A stretch of DNA of 15,046 bases from an uncultured Ideonella sp. (GTDB lineage: Bacteria; Pseudomonadota; Gammaproteobacteria; Burkholderiales; Burkholderiaceae): NCBI GenBank assembly GCA_946479475.1, contig CAMLGG010000122.1, positions 1 through 15,046 on the forward strand, written 5' to 3'. A program made the position numbers and the translations under genes. Positions 5,782 to 14,590 of this stretch are shown here, piece after piece. The notes beneath the pieces are model-generated. The model made no database searches and was not told the origin of the DNA. It saw only the letters and a program-made list of their open reading frames with translations. The stretch's first letter is position 1; every line of letters begins with the position of its first letter.

Positions 5782-6368
5782 GGCGAATGGGGTTCGGTGG
5801 GGGTGCCGCGGGCGACCAGCGCCCAGGCGAGCAAGCCGGCGAGCACGCCGCTGGCATGGGCCGCAGGAGCGAGGAGGAAATCCCAGCCGTCGACATGACG
5901 GACAGGATCGCCCCAGGGGGATTCGGACAGGACCTTGGCCACCAGGCCGACGGCGAGGAGGGCGCCTATGGCCCGCGAACGTCGGTCGGTGCCACGCGCC
6001 AGCAGATGGCAGCCCAGGATCGCGGCCGCCGCGTGCAGCACGCCGGAAAGGCCGCCGTAGTGCCGCAGGGCCGGCTGGGCCAGCAGGCCGAGCTGGCTGA
6101 GCGGCCAGGCGAGGGCCCAGGCACGCACGGCCGGCAGCCCGGCCTGCGCGCGCCAGCCCAGCAGGGCGATGAAGGCACAGCCGGCCAGGTTCATCGCCAG
6201 GTGCCGGGCGCTCCAGTGGACCCAGGCCGCCGTGACCATGCGCCAGGGCTGGGTCCAGGCCAGCGCCGGCTGCCAGTCGAGTGCGTCACGCGGGGCCATC
6301 GACGCCAGCATGGCGCCCGAGGCAGCGACCGCGCAGGCCGCCGCCCAGGCCCAGCGTGCCGCCGTCAA
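5778..6368 (-). CDS. rrtA: Rhombosortase (rhomboid-family intramembrane serine protease)
   Basis: 196 residues, about six membrane helices. Rhomboid and rhombosortase marks are WTQPWRMVTAAWVHWSARHLAMN (His56, Asn60), the catalytic serine in HYGGLSGVLH (Ser108) and the catalytic histidine in AAHASGVLAGLL (His171). The GLSGVLH form and the small size fit rhombosortase (TIGR03902-type) rather than a general GlpG rhomboid. In that family it cleaves the C-terminal GlyGly-CTERM anchor of exported proteins after they cross the inner membrane. The start is a TTG whose last bases form TTGA with the glnE stop; the next in-frame ATG codons would delete the first membrane helix. The gene also overlaps the EamA gene (ATGA), giving tight translational coupling on both sides. 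Confidence 0.85.
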   Translation of the reverse strand: MTAARWAWAAACAVAASGAMLASMAPRDALDWQPALAWTQPWRMVTAAWVHWSARHLAMNLAGCAFIALLGWRAQAGLPAVRAWALAWPLSQLGLLAQPALRHYGGLSGVLHAAAAILGCHLLARGTDRRSRAIGALLAVGLVAKVLSESPWGDPVRHVDGWDFLLAPAAHASGVLAGLLAWALVARGTPTEPHSP

Positions 6369-9160
6369 CCGAACACCGCCCGCCAGAGCGCGCGGATCGC
6401 TTCGCGCTCGGCCGCGAGCAGCGACGGTTCGAAATGGGTAGGCTGCTCGTCCAGGCGGGCGCGGTGCTGGGCGCGCCGCAGCTCGCGGTAGGCATCCGCG
6501 GCGGCGTAGCCGACGCCTGCCGGCAGCAGGCCGGCATCCTCGGCGCGGCGCAGCAGGGCGATGTTGCCCTTGTTGTCCAGCAGCGGCGGATGCCGGGCGC
6601 CCTCGGCCAGCACGAGGTACTGCACGGCGAACTCGGCGTCCATCATGCCGCCTTCGCCGTGCTTGACGTCGAAGCGGCCCTCAGGCGCCGGCCGCGAAGC
6701 GCGGACTTTCTCCCGCATCGCGCGGACCTCGGCTCGCAAAGCCTCGGGCTCGCGCGGCATGGCCAGCACCTCGCGCCTCGTCGCCTCGAAACGCTCGCCC
6801 AGATCCGCGCTGCCGGCGCAGAAACGTGCGCGCGACAGGGCCTGGTGCTCCCAGGTCCACGCGGTGTTGCTGCCGCGGCCGCGCTGGTAGCGCTCGTAGG
6901 AGTCGATCGAGGTGACCAGCAGGCCCGAGTTGCCGTTGGGCCGCAGGGCGGTGTCGATGTCGAACAACTCGCCGGCCGCCGTGCGAAGCGTGAGCCAGCC
7001 GATCAGCTTGCGCACGAAGGCCCCGTAGACCTCCTGCGCGCGGTCCTTGTCGGGCTCGTCGGCATCGTCGTAGACGAAGACGAGGTCGAGGTCGCTGCCA
7101 TAGCCCAGCTCCAGGCCGCCCAGCTTGCCGTAGGCGATGACGGCGAAACGGGGCGTCTCGCGGTGGCGCTGCTTCAGGTGGCTCCAGGCCCAGCGCAGGC
7201 AGCAGTCGACCACCGAGTCGGCCAGCGCGGAGAGGTCGTCCGCCACCTCCTCCACCGTGATGCGGCGCTCCACGTCGCGCACCAGGGTGCGGAAGACCTC
7301 GGCGTGGTGCGCGCGGCGCAGCGTGTCCAGCAACGAGCCTTCGTCCGCCTCGCCGGATCGGACCCAGGCGGCATGGCGCTCCTCGAGGTCGGCGACGAAG
7401 CCCGGCCGGTCGAAGCGCTCGCGAAGCTGCCTCTCGTCGGCCAGCTCGTCGATCACGCCCGGGTGGCGGATCAGGTAGCGCATCGGCCAGCGTGCCAGGC
7501 CCAGCAGCCGCAGCAGGCGTCGCTGCACCTCCGGCCGCTCGACCAGCAGGGCGAGATAGCTCTCGCGCCGCAGCAGCGGCTCGACCCAGTCGAGCAGGCG
7601 CAGGGCGGCGTCGAGGCTGCATTCGCCCTGGGTGATGCCGTGCGCGGCACGCAGCATCAGCTTGCCCAGGCGCAGCTTGCTCTCGTCGCGCAACGCCTGC
7701 ACGCGCGGTCGGGCCGCGAAGGCGCGCACGCGCTCGGCCAGCTCTTGCGGCAGCCGCTCGAGCAGCGCTTCGCTGTCGACCGCGAGCGGGCCGTCGCCGC
7801 ACTGGCGGCAGCCGCCGTTGCCCGGGTGGGCTCCGCCCGGGGCGCGGCCGTCGTGCAGCAGGGCGTCGAATTCGGTGGCGACGAGCTCGCGCACGTCGCA
7901 GAGCCGGTCCAGCAGCTGGCAGGTGTCCGCGTTGCAGGGGAGGTCCATGCTCGCCGCTATCCACGCCAGGTCGCCGTCGCCCGTGGGCAGAAGATGGGTC
8001 TGCTGGTCGTCGAGGTACTGGATGCGGTGCTCGACCTGGCGCAGGAAGACGTAGGCCGCCGCCAGCTTGCGGGCGGCCTCGGCCTTCATCAACCCGCCGG
8101 CGGCGAGCTTGTCCAGCGCCTTCAGCGTCGAGCGGGTGCGGATCTCGGGGAACTGGCCGCCGCGGGCGACCAGCAGCAGCTGGACGATGAACTCGATCTC
8201 GCGGATTCCGCCTCGCGACAGCTTCACGTCGTTGGCCCGCTCGGGCCGGCCGGCGGCGCGGCGCTGGGCCTCGTCGCGGATCTTGCGGTGCAGCTGGCGC
8301 AGTCCCTCGAAGACGCCGTAGTCGAGGTACTTGCGGTAGACGAAGGGGGTGACGAGCGAGCGCAGGGCCAGGGCGCGGCCGCTGGTCACCGACTCCCTCG
8401 GGGCCACTACGCGGCTCTTGAGCCAGGCGAAGCGCTCCCATTCGCGCCCTTGCACGAGGAAGTACTCCTCCAGCATCGCCAGACTGACCACCGGCGGGCC
8501 GGAGTTGCCGTTAGGCCGCAGGGCGAGATCCACCCGGAACACGAAGCCGTCGTCGGTCACGTCGCCGATCAGCGCGTACAACTGGCGCGCAAGCTGCGAG
8601 AAATACTCGTGGGCCGAGATGCGGCCGCCCGGCCCGCCCGCCGTCAGGCCGTCTTCCTCGTAGACGTAGACCAGGTCGATGTCCGACGAGACGTTGAGCT
8701 CGCGCGCGCCGAGCTTGCCCATGCCGACGATCCAGAAGTCGATGCGCCGGCCGGTGGTATCCAGCGGCGGGCCGTGGCGTGCATCCGTGTCCGCCAGGGC
8801 CTGCGCCAGGGCCCGCTCGAGCGTGGCCTCGGCCAGGCAGGTCATGGTCGCGGTGACCGCCGAAAGCGGCGCGCCCTGCTCGACGTCGAGCACCGCCAGT
8901 CGCTCGATCACCAGCTGCCGCGCCACGCGCAGCGCTGCCGGCAATGCGCGGCCGCCCGATTCGAGTGCTCGGATCAATGCGTGGATCTCGTCGGCGCCGG
9001 GCACCCCGGGCGGCAACAAGCCCCGCTCGGCTTCGTAACGCCGCCTCACACGCTGGACGAAACGGCTGTGCACCGCCGGCGCGCGGGCCCGTTGAACCTC
9101 GAGCAGGCCCTCCGTGGCTGCCGGGTCGCCGCCGGCCGCGGGGGAGGTGCTCAGCGCCAC
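6365..9160 (-). CDS. glnE: Bifunctional glutamine synthetase adenylyltransferase/deadenylase
   Basis: 931 residues, close to the 946 of E. coli GlnE. Two nucleotidyltransferase domains are visible: the N-terminal removase domain with MGKLGARELNVSSDIDLVYVY (Asp160, Asp162) and the C-terminal transferase domain with YGKLGGLELGYGSDLDLVFVYD (Asp690, Asp692). It adds and removes AMP on a tyrosine of glutamine synthetase under PII control, matching its activity to nitrogen status. The start is GTG at 9160, with GGGAG seven bases ahead. The 3' end overlaps the rhombosortase start by four bases. A Cys-X-X-Cys (451-454) lies in the central linker. The gene diverges from yhdP. A long frame on the opposite strand is a high-GC shadow. 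Confidence 0.97.
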   Translation of the reverse strand: MALSTSPAAGGDPAATEGLLEVQRARAPAVHSRFVQRVRRRYEAERGLLPPGVPGADEIHALIRALESGGRALPAALRVARQLVIERLAVLDVEQGAPLSAVTATMTCLAEATLERALAQALADTDARHGPPLDTTGRRIDFWIVGMGKLGARELNVSSDIDLVYVYEEDGLTAGGPGGRISAHEYFSQLARQLYALIGDVTDDGFVFRVDLALRPNGNSGPPVVSLAMLEEYFLVQGREWERFAWLKSRVVAPRESVTSGRALALRSLVTPFVYRKYLDYGVFEGLRQLHRKIRDEAQRRAAGRPERANDVKLSRGGIREIEFIVQLLLVARGGQFPEIRTRSTLKALDKLAAGGLMKAEAARKLAAAYVFLRQVEHRIQYLDDQQTHLLPTGDGDLAWIAASMDLPCNADTCQLLDRLCDVRELVATEFDALLHDGRAPGGAHPGNGGCRQCGDGPLAVDSEALLERLPQELAERVRAFAARPRVQALRDESKLRLGKLMLRAAHGITQGECSLDAALRLLDWVEPLLRRESYLALLVERPEVQRRLLRLLGLARWPMRYLIRHPGVIDELADERQLRERFDRPGFVADLEERHAAWVRSGEADEGSLLDTLRRAHHAEVFRTLVRDVERRITVEEVADDLSALADSVVDCCLRWAWSHLKQRHRETPRFAVIAYGKLGGLELGYGSDLDLVFVYDDADEPDKDRAQEVYGAFVRKLIGWLTLRTAAGELFDIDTALRPNGNSGLLVTSIDSYERYQRGRGSNTAWTWEHQALSRARFCAGSADLGERFEATRREVLAMPREPEALRAEVRAMREKVRASRPAPEGRFDVKHGEGGMMDAEFAVQYLVLAEGARHPPLLDNKGNIALLRRAEDAGLLPAGVGYAAADAYRELRRAQHRARLDEQPTHFEPSLLAAEREAIRALWRAVFG

Positions 9161-9346
9161 GCCGTGGCTCCCGGGTGAATGTCTCGCAGGCCGCTCGGCG
9201 CGAGGCAGCGAGCCGCAGGAGAAACGGCCCGGCGCCGCCTCGGCTCTATGCTAGATTGGTCCGTTGGCGCGGTAGGGGGGTGAGGCCCCTTGGGGGCCGC
9301 GTCTTTCCACGAGGCTGGCGCCGGGGCCTGCCGCCCGGTTCTGTTC
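9161..9346. promoter_or_regulatory. Divergent glnE/yhdP control region
   Basis: The only AT-rich island in this 186-base spacer is CTATGCTAGATT (9246-9257). Read on the plus strand it gives TATGCT or TAGATT as -10 candidates for yhdP; on the minus strand TAGCAT could serve glnE. No convincing -35 is seen for either. Further right, GGCCCC (9284-9289) and GGGGCC (9293-9298) form a 6-bp hairpin that places a TTG, the most upstream possible yhdP start, in its loop. Confidence 0.35.
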
Positions 9347-12300
9347 ATGCCTTCGATGCCCTCTCGTTCCGAGCGCGTGCCGTTGCACCGCCGCCTGACT
9401 TGCTGGTTCGCCAGCAGGTTCGACCGCCCGTCGCGCGTCGACGCCGACGGTGCGCCGCCTGCCGCCTGGGTCCGGCCTTCACGCTGGCTGCTGACTCTTT
9501 CGCGCTGGGCTTGGCGTTGGACCGTGCTGCTGGTGCTCACGCTGTGGAGCATCGTACTGATCGGCTGGCTGACACTGCACTGGGGGATTCTGCCGCACAT
9601 CGACGAATGGCGTCCGCAGATCGAGCAGCGGGCCAGCCGGGCACTCGGCCTTCCCCTGCACATCGGTCACATCAGCGTGCGCTCGTCGGGCTGGGTGCCG
9701 GCGCTGGAGCTGCGGGACGTCGCGCTGTCCGATCGCGAAGGGCGCGAGGCGCTGCGCCTGCCGCGCATCAGCGCAGCCCTGTCCCCCAAGTCGATCTTCA
9801 ACCTGCGGCTGGTGTTCTCCCAGCTCTACATCGAGGGGGCCGAACTGGAGGTGCGGCGCGACCCCCAGGGCCGCTTGCACGTGGCCGGCCTCGACATGGA
9901 GGCCTCCGCCCGGATCGACGCCGGCAGCGGGGACCACAGCACGACCGACTGGCTGTTCTCGCAGCCCGAGTTCGTCCTGCGCCACGGGACGCTGCGCTGG
10001 GTGGACCAGCAACGCGGCGCGCCGCCCCTGCTGCTGCAGGACGCCGACCTGGTGCTGCGCAATGGCCTGCGCAGCCATGAACTGCGCCTGGACGGCACGC
10101 CGGGCAGCGGCCTGGGAGACCGCTTCACCCTGACCGGCCGCTTCAGCCAGCCGCTGCTGGCCAGGAGCGGGGACTGGGCACGCTGGTCCGGAACGCTGTA
10201 CGCCCAGCTGCCGGCGGTCGACATGGCCGCGCTGCGCGAGCACGTCACGCTGCCCTTCGAGCTCCAGAGCGGGGGCGGGGCGGCGCGCCTGTGGCTGGAT
10301 CTCGCCAAGGGGCAATGGCGCCGGGCGACGCTGGACGCGACCCTCGACGGCGTGCAGCTGAAGCTCGCGCCGGCGCTCGAGCCCCTGGAGCTGGCGCACC
10401 TGCAGGGCCGCTTCGAGGCCGAGCGCAGCAGCAGCCATCTGCGCGTCGCGGCACAGGATTTCGCCTTCGCCACCGCCGATGGCGCGAGCTGGCCCGCCAG
10501 CCGCTTCCAGCTGGCGCTCACGCAGCGCCAGGTTCTCAGCCGCCCGACCTTGTCCGACCAGCCGGTGGCCGGCGGTGATTTCAGCGCCGACCGGCTCGAC
10601 CTGGCGCTGATGGCGGCCATCGCGGGCCGCCTGCCACTGCCGGACAACGTCCGCCGCGGCCTGGCCGAGCTGGCGCCGAGCGGCGTCGTGCAAGGCCTTG
10701 CCGCCAGCTGGACCGGCCCGCCGGAAGCGCCGGCGCACTACCGGGTCAAGGGCCGCGTCGCCGGGCTCTCCATTGCCTCCCTGGCGGCATCCGAGCCCCA
10801 GCAGGTCGGCCGGCCGGGCTGGCGAGGCGCGGACCTTGAGATCGATGCCACCGAAACCGGAGGACAAGGCCGCCTGGTGCTGGCCAACGGCGCACTCGAG
10901 CTGCCGGGCGTCTTCGAGGAGCCCCTGCTGCCGCTGGATCATTTCAGCGCACGGCTGGTCTGGCAGGTGACGCCGCAGCATCCGCTGGGCCGCGCCCCGT
11001 CCAGCGCCCCGCCTCCGATGATCGACCTGCGGGTGCAGGACGCCCGGTTCTCGAATGCAGACGCGCGCGGCGACCTGCAGCTGCACTGGCACACCGGCCC
11101 GGGCACGGGCCATGGCAAGGGCGGCCGCTATCCCGGGGTGATCGACGTCACGGCGCACATCGACCAAGGGCAGGCGGCGCGCGTGCCGCGCTACATGCCG
11201 ATCGGGTTGGTCCACACCCGCGACTACCTCGCCGGGGCGATCCAGTCCGGCACCGTGCGCCAGGCGCGCCTGCGCCTGCGCGGCGACCTGCACGAGTTCC
11301 CGTTCGCGCATGCCGGCGCCAACGTCCGCGACACCGAGTTCCACGTCAGTGCGCAGGCCGACAACCTGACCTTCGCCTATGTGCCGCCGATCCTCACGGG
11401 GGGCGTGCCGCGCTGGCCGGCGTTCACGAATGTCCATGGCGAGCTGGTCTTCGACCGCGGGGCCATGCACATCAAGGACGCTCGCGCGCGGCTGTTCGGC
11501 ATCGAGCTCAAGGGCGTGAACGGCGACATCGCCGACCTGATGCACGACCCCACGCTGACCATCGAGGGCAGCGGCCGCGGGCCGCTGGCCGACGCGCTGC
11601 GCTACGTGAGCTCCACCCCGATCGAGGGGTGGCTGTCGCAGGCGCTGAAGGACACCACGGGCAACGGCGCGATGGACCTGCAGCTGGCCTTGCGCATCCC
11701 GCTCAACGACGCGCAGCGCACCACCGTCAAGGGCGCCGTCACGCTCGCCGGCAACGACGTGCACCTGCGGCCGGACGTGCCCCTGCTGGCCAACGCGAAG
11801 ACACGGGTGGATTTCACCGAACGCGGCTTCTCGCTCGCGCCCGGCACCGCCCGCGCCCTGGGCGGCGAACTGAGCTTCGAAGGCGGCATGGGCGGCGAGG
11901 CCGCGGCGCCGCTGCGGATCTCGGTGGCCGGCACGGCGACGGCCGAGGGCCTGCGCCAGGCCAGCGAGCTCGGCTGGGTGCCACGCCTGGCCGCCGTGAT
12001 GAGCGGCCAGGCGCCCTACAAGGTCCAGGTCGGCGTGCCGCGCGGCCACACGGAGCTGCAGATCACCAGTCCCCTGACCGGGATGGCGCTGGACCTCCCG
12101 CCGCCGTTGCGCAAGCCGGCCGAGGCGAGCTGGCCCTTGCGCATCCAGACCCTGGTCCAGCCCCTGGCCGCCGGCGCGCTGGAGTCGGCACCCGCGCGGG
12201 ACACCCTGCACGTGGAGCTCGGCAGTGTCCTGCAGGCTGACTACCAGCGCGAGCTGAGCGCCGAAGGCGCGCGCGTCCTGAGAGGCAGTCTCGCGCTCGG

Positions 12301-13651
12301 CGAAGCCGCGTTGCCACCCCTGCCGGGCAGCGGCGCGGTGGTGGCGGCGCTGCAGGTGCCCCAGCTGAATGTCGATGCCTGGTCCGCCCGGCTGCGGGGA
12401 TGGCTGCCGGACAGCCGTGGCGGCGGCGAGCCGCGCGCTTCCGCCTCGCCGGCGGAGGCACGCGAGGCCGGGGCCCTCGGCTACCTTCCGACCGACGTGA
12501 GCCTGCGCACCGGCAGCGTGATCGTGAACGGGCGCCGCTTCGCGAGCGTCAACGCCGCCATCCAGCGGCGCGGCAACGGCGACGCCGAGCTCTGGCGGGC
12601 CACGCTCCAGGGCGACGCCGCCCAGGGCCAGGTGGACTACCGTCCCGCCGGTGCCGGAGCGCCCTGGGCCCGCTGGCAGGCGCGGCTCGCGCGGCTGGCC
12701 GTGCCCGCACCCGAAGCGGACCCGGGCGCGAAGCCGGGCGCGCCGGATCCGGCCGCCGAGATCGCGGCCAATGCCACCACCCCGCCAGCACTGGACGTGG
12801 CCATCGAGGAGTTCGAGTGGCGCGGCCGCAGGCTGGGCAAGCTCGAGATCGAGGGCCGCCCCGCCGAAGGGCCGGCGCCGCGCGACTGGCGCCTCGCGCG
12901 CCTGGCCCTCACTTCGCCCGAGGGCCGGCTCGGAGCCAGCGGCCAGTGGGCGGCATCCAGGCGCCGGATGGCGCTCGATCTGAAGCTGGACGTGTCGGAC
13001 GCGGGCGGCCTGCTGGAGCGCTTCGGCATGGGCAAGCAGGTGAGGAACGGCCACGGCCGCTTGCAGGGCCAGCTCGCCTGGACGGGCTCGGCCCTGGTCC
13101 CCGACTGGCCCACGCTCGGCGGCACCGGCCAGGTCAGCGTGGACAACGGCCAGTTCCTCAAGGCCGAGCCCGGCGCCGCCCGGCTGCTGGGCGTGCTGAG
13201 CCTGCAGGCGCTGCCGCGCCGGCTGACGCTGGATTTCCGCGACGTCTTCCAGCAGGGCTTCGCCTTCGACAACTTCGGCGGCGACGTGGTGCTGGAGCAG
13301 GGCGTGGCACGCACGAACAACCTGCGCATCCGCGGCGTGCAGGCGGCGGTCCTCATCGAGGGCCAGGCCGACCTCAAGCGGGAGACGCAGGACCTTCACA
13401 TGGTCGTGGTGCCCGAGATCAACGCCGGCACGGCCTCGCTGGCCTATGCCGCGATCAACCCGGCCATCGGCCTGGGCACCTTCCTGGCCCAGCTGTTCCT
13501 GCGCAAGCCGCTGATGCAGGCCGGCACCCGCGAGTTCAAGGTGGCCGGCAGCTGGGCGGACCCCCAGGTCGAGCCCATCGCGCGCCACCCCGACGCGCCG
13601 CTGCCGGACATGGATTCGGCCGCGGCCTCCGCGCCGGCCGCCGCGCGTTGA
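9347..13651 (+). CDS. yhdP: YhdP-family AsmA-like envelope protein
   Basis: 1434 residues from the ATG at 9347. A cytoplasmic N-terminal stretch of about 55 residues is followed by one membrane helix (about 56-78) and a very long periplasmic part typical of AsmA-like proteins. The conserved C-terminal region (about 1233-1415) includes RLLGVLSLQALPRRL and DLHMVVVPEINAGTASLAYAAINPAIG, the mark of the YhdP/TIGR02099 family. Family members bridge the envelope and move phospholipid from the inner to the outer membrane with TamB and YdbH. It is longer than E. coli YhdP (1266), partly because of Pro/Ala/Gly-rich linkers near residues 1020-1045 and 1120-1145. The start is uncertain: a TTG at 9290 has better upstream GGTGAGG but lies in a hairpin loop. 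It is followed by the amidase gene after 77 bases. Confidence 0.93.
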   Translation: MPSMPSRSERVPLHRRLTCWFASRFDRPSRVDADGAPPAAWVRPSRWLLTLSRWAWRWTVLLVLTLWSIVLIGWLTLHWGILPHIDEWRPQIEQRASRALGLPLHIGHISVRSSGWVPALELRDVALSDREGREALRLPRISAALSPKSIFNLRLVFSQLYIEGAELEVRRDPQGRLHVAGLDMEASARIDAGSGDHSTTDWLFSQPEFVLRHGTLRWVDQQRGAPPLLLQDADLVLRNGLRSHELRLDGTPGSGLGDRFTLTGRFSQPLLARSGDWARWSGTLYAQLPAVDMAALREHVTLPFELQSGGGAARLWLDLAKGQWRRATLDATLDGVQLKLAPALEPLELAHLQGRFEAERSSSHLRVAAQDFAFATADGASWPASRFQLALTQRQVLSRPTLSDQPVAGGDFSADRLDLALMAAIAGRLPLPDNVRRGLAELAPSGVVQGLAASWTGPPEAPAHYRVKGRVAGLSIASLAASEPQQVGRPGWRGADLEIDATETGGQGRLVLANGALELPGVFEEPLLPLDHFSARLVWQVTPQHPLGRAPSSAPPPMIDLRVQDARFSNADARGDLQLHWHTGPGTGHGKGGRYPGVIDVTAHIDQGQAARVPRYMPIGLVHTRDYLAGAIQSGTVRQARLRLRGDLHEFPFAHAGANVRDTEFHVSAQADNLTFAYVPPILTGGVPRWPAFTNVHGELVFDRGAMHIKDARARLFGIELKGVNGDIADLMHDPTLTIEGSGRGPLADALRYVSSTPIEGWLSQALKDTTGNGAMDLQLALRIPLNDAQRTTVKGAVTLAGNDVHLRPDVPLLANAKTRVDFTERGFSLAPGTARALGGELSFEGGMGGEAAAPLRISVAGTATAEGLRQASELGWVPRLAAVMSGQAPYKVQVGVPRGHTELQITSPLTGMALDLPPPLRKPAEASWPLRIQTLVQPLAAGALESAPARDTLHVELGSVLQADYQRELSAEGARVLRGSLALGEAALPPLPGSGAVVAALQVPQLNVDAWSARLRGWLPDSRGGGEPRASASPAEAREAGALGYLPTDVSLRTGSVIVNGRRFASVNAAIQRRGNGDAELWRATLQGDAAQGQVDYRPAGAGAPWARWQARLARLAVPAPEADPGAKPGAPDPAAEIAANATTPPALDVAIEEFEWRGRRLGKLEIEGRPAEGPAPRDWRLARLALTSPEGRLGASGQWAASRRRMALDLKLDVSDAGGLLERFGMGKQVRNGHGRLQGQLAWTGSALVPDWPTLGGTGQVSVDNGQFLKAEPGAARLLGVLSLQALPRRLTLDFRDVFQQGFAFDNFGGDVVLEQGVARTNNLRIRGVQAAVLIEGQADLKRETQDLHMVVVPEINAGTASLAYAAINPAIGLGTFLAQLFLRKPLMQAGTREFKVAGSWADPQVEPIARHPDAPLPDMDSAAASAPAAAR

Positions 13652-13728
13652 ACAGGATTGGATACCGGCGCCCGACCGGGCGATCGCATCCTCGACCGAC
13701 ACCGCGGTAGACGGTAGACAATGGACGG

Positions 13729-14529
13729 ATGAAGATCGCCGCCGTCCAGATGGTCTCCACGCCCGACGTGGCCCGCAACCTGGCCGATGCCGGCCGCCTG
13801 GTCGCCCAGGCCGCGGACGCCGGCGCGCGGCTGATCGCCTTGCCCGAGTACTTCTGCCTCATGGGCCAGCGCGACGAAGACAAGCTGGCCATCGCCGAGG
13901 CCGAGGGCGACGGCCCGATCCAGTCCTTCCTCGCCGAGACGGCCCGCCGGCACGGCATCTGGCTCGTCGGCGGCACGCTGCCCATTCGAGCGCAGTCGCG
14001 AGACCGCGTGCGCAACGCCTGCTGCGTCCACGGGCCCGATGGCGCGCGCGTGGCCCGCTACGACAAGATCCACCTGTTCGCCTTCGACAACGGCCGCGAG
14101 CGCTATGACGAAGGCCGCGTGCTCGAGGCAGGCAGCCAGCCGGTGGCCTTCGATGCCGATGGCCTGCGCGTGGGCCTGTCGATCTGCTACGACCTGCGCT
14201 TTCCGGAGCTGTACCGGGCGCTGATGCAGCCCGCCTGCGACCTGCTGGTGGTGCCGGCCGCCTTCACCTACACCACCGGCCAGGCGCATTGGGAGCTGCT
14301 GCTGCGCGCCCGGGCAGTCGAGAACCAGTGCCACGTGCTGGCCAGCGCGCAGGGAGGGCTGCACGAGAACGGCCGCCGCACCTGGGGCCACAGCATGGTC
14401 GTCGACCCCTGGGGCGAGGTCCTGTCCGTGCAGGCCGAAGGCGAGGGCATGGCGATTGCCGACGCCGCCCTGCAGCGGCGCAACGCGGTGCGCGAACAAC
14501 TGCCGGCGCTCGCGCACCGGCGGCTCTAG
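13729..14529 (+). CDS. Nitrilase-superfamily carbon-nitrogen hydrolase (Nit1/omega-amidase-like)
   Basis: 266 residues, one carbon-nitrogen hydrolase domain. The catalytic triad is visible: Glu40 in LPEYF, Lys113 in YDKIHLF and Cys153 in SICYDLRFPELYR. The KIHLF and CYDLRFPELYR forms fit the Nit1/omega-amidase branch, whose members hydrolyse deaminated glutathione or alpha-ketoglutaramate, a repair or nitrogen-salvage role in the cytoplasm. Substrate assignment is by family only. The ATG at 13729 has GGACGG directly ahead; a tandem GGTAGAC repeat lies 13-26 bases upstream. It follows yhdP by 77 bases with a small hairpin (13669-13682) but no T tract between, so a yhdP-nit operon is likely. 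Confidence 0.93.
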   Translation: MKIAAVQMVSTPDVARNLADAGRLVAQAADAGARLIALPEYFCLMGQRDEDKLAIAEAEGDGPIQSFLAETARRHGIWLVGGTLPIRAQSRDRVRNACCVHGPDGARVARYDKIHLFAFDNGRERYDEGRVLEAGSQPVAFDADGLRVGLSICYDLRFPELYRALMQPACDLLVVPAAFTYTTGQAHWELLLRARAVENQCHVLASAQGGLHENGRRTWGHSMVVDPWGEVLSVQAEGEGMAIADAALQRRNAVREQLPALAHRRL

Positions 14530-14590
14530 CGCAACGATCCAGCAACGGGCGCAGCACAGACTCCGGCCGGCCCAATCCGAGAGGCACCTC

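Noticed and set aside
6281..9178. 965-codon open frame opposite glnE
   Set aside because: Shadow of glnE; the minus strand shows both nucleotidyltransferase motifs and the expected length.
13669..13682. Hairpin between yhdP and the amidase gene as a terminator
   Set aside because: A 5-bp stem with a 4-base loop and no T tract; more likely incidental in GC-rich sequence.
9479..13702. 1407-codon open frame opposite yhdP
   Set aside because: High-GC codon use leaves the complementary frame without stops. Its translation is rich in Arg, Gln, His and Ala with no recognisable domain, whereas the plus strand has clear YhdP features.
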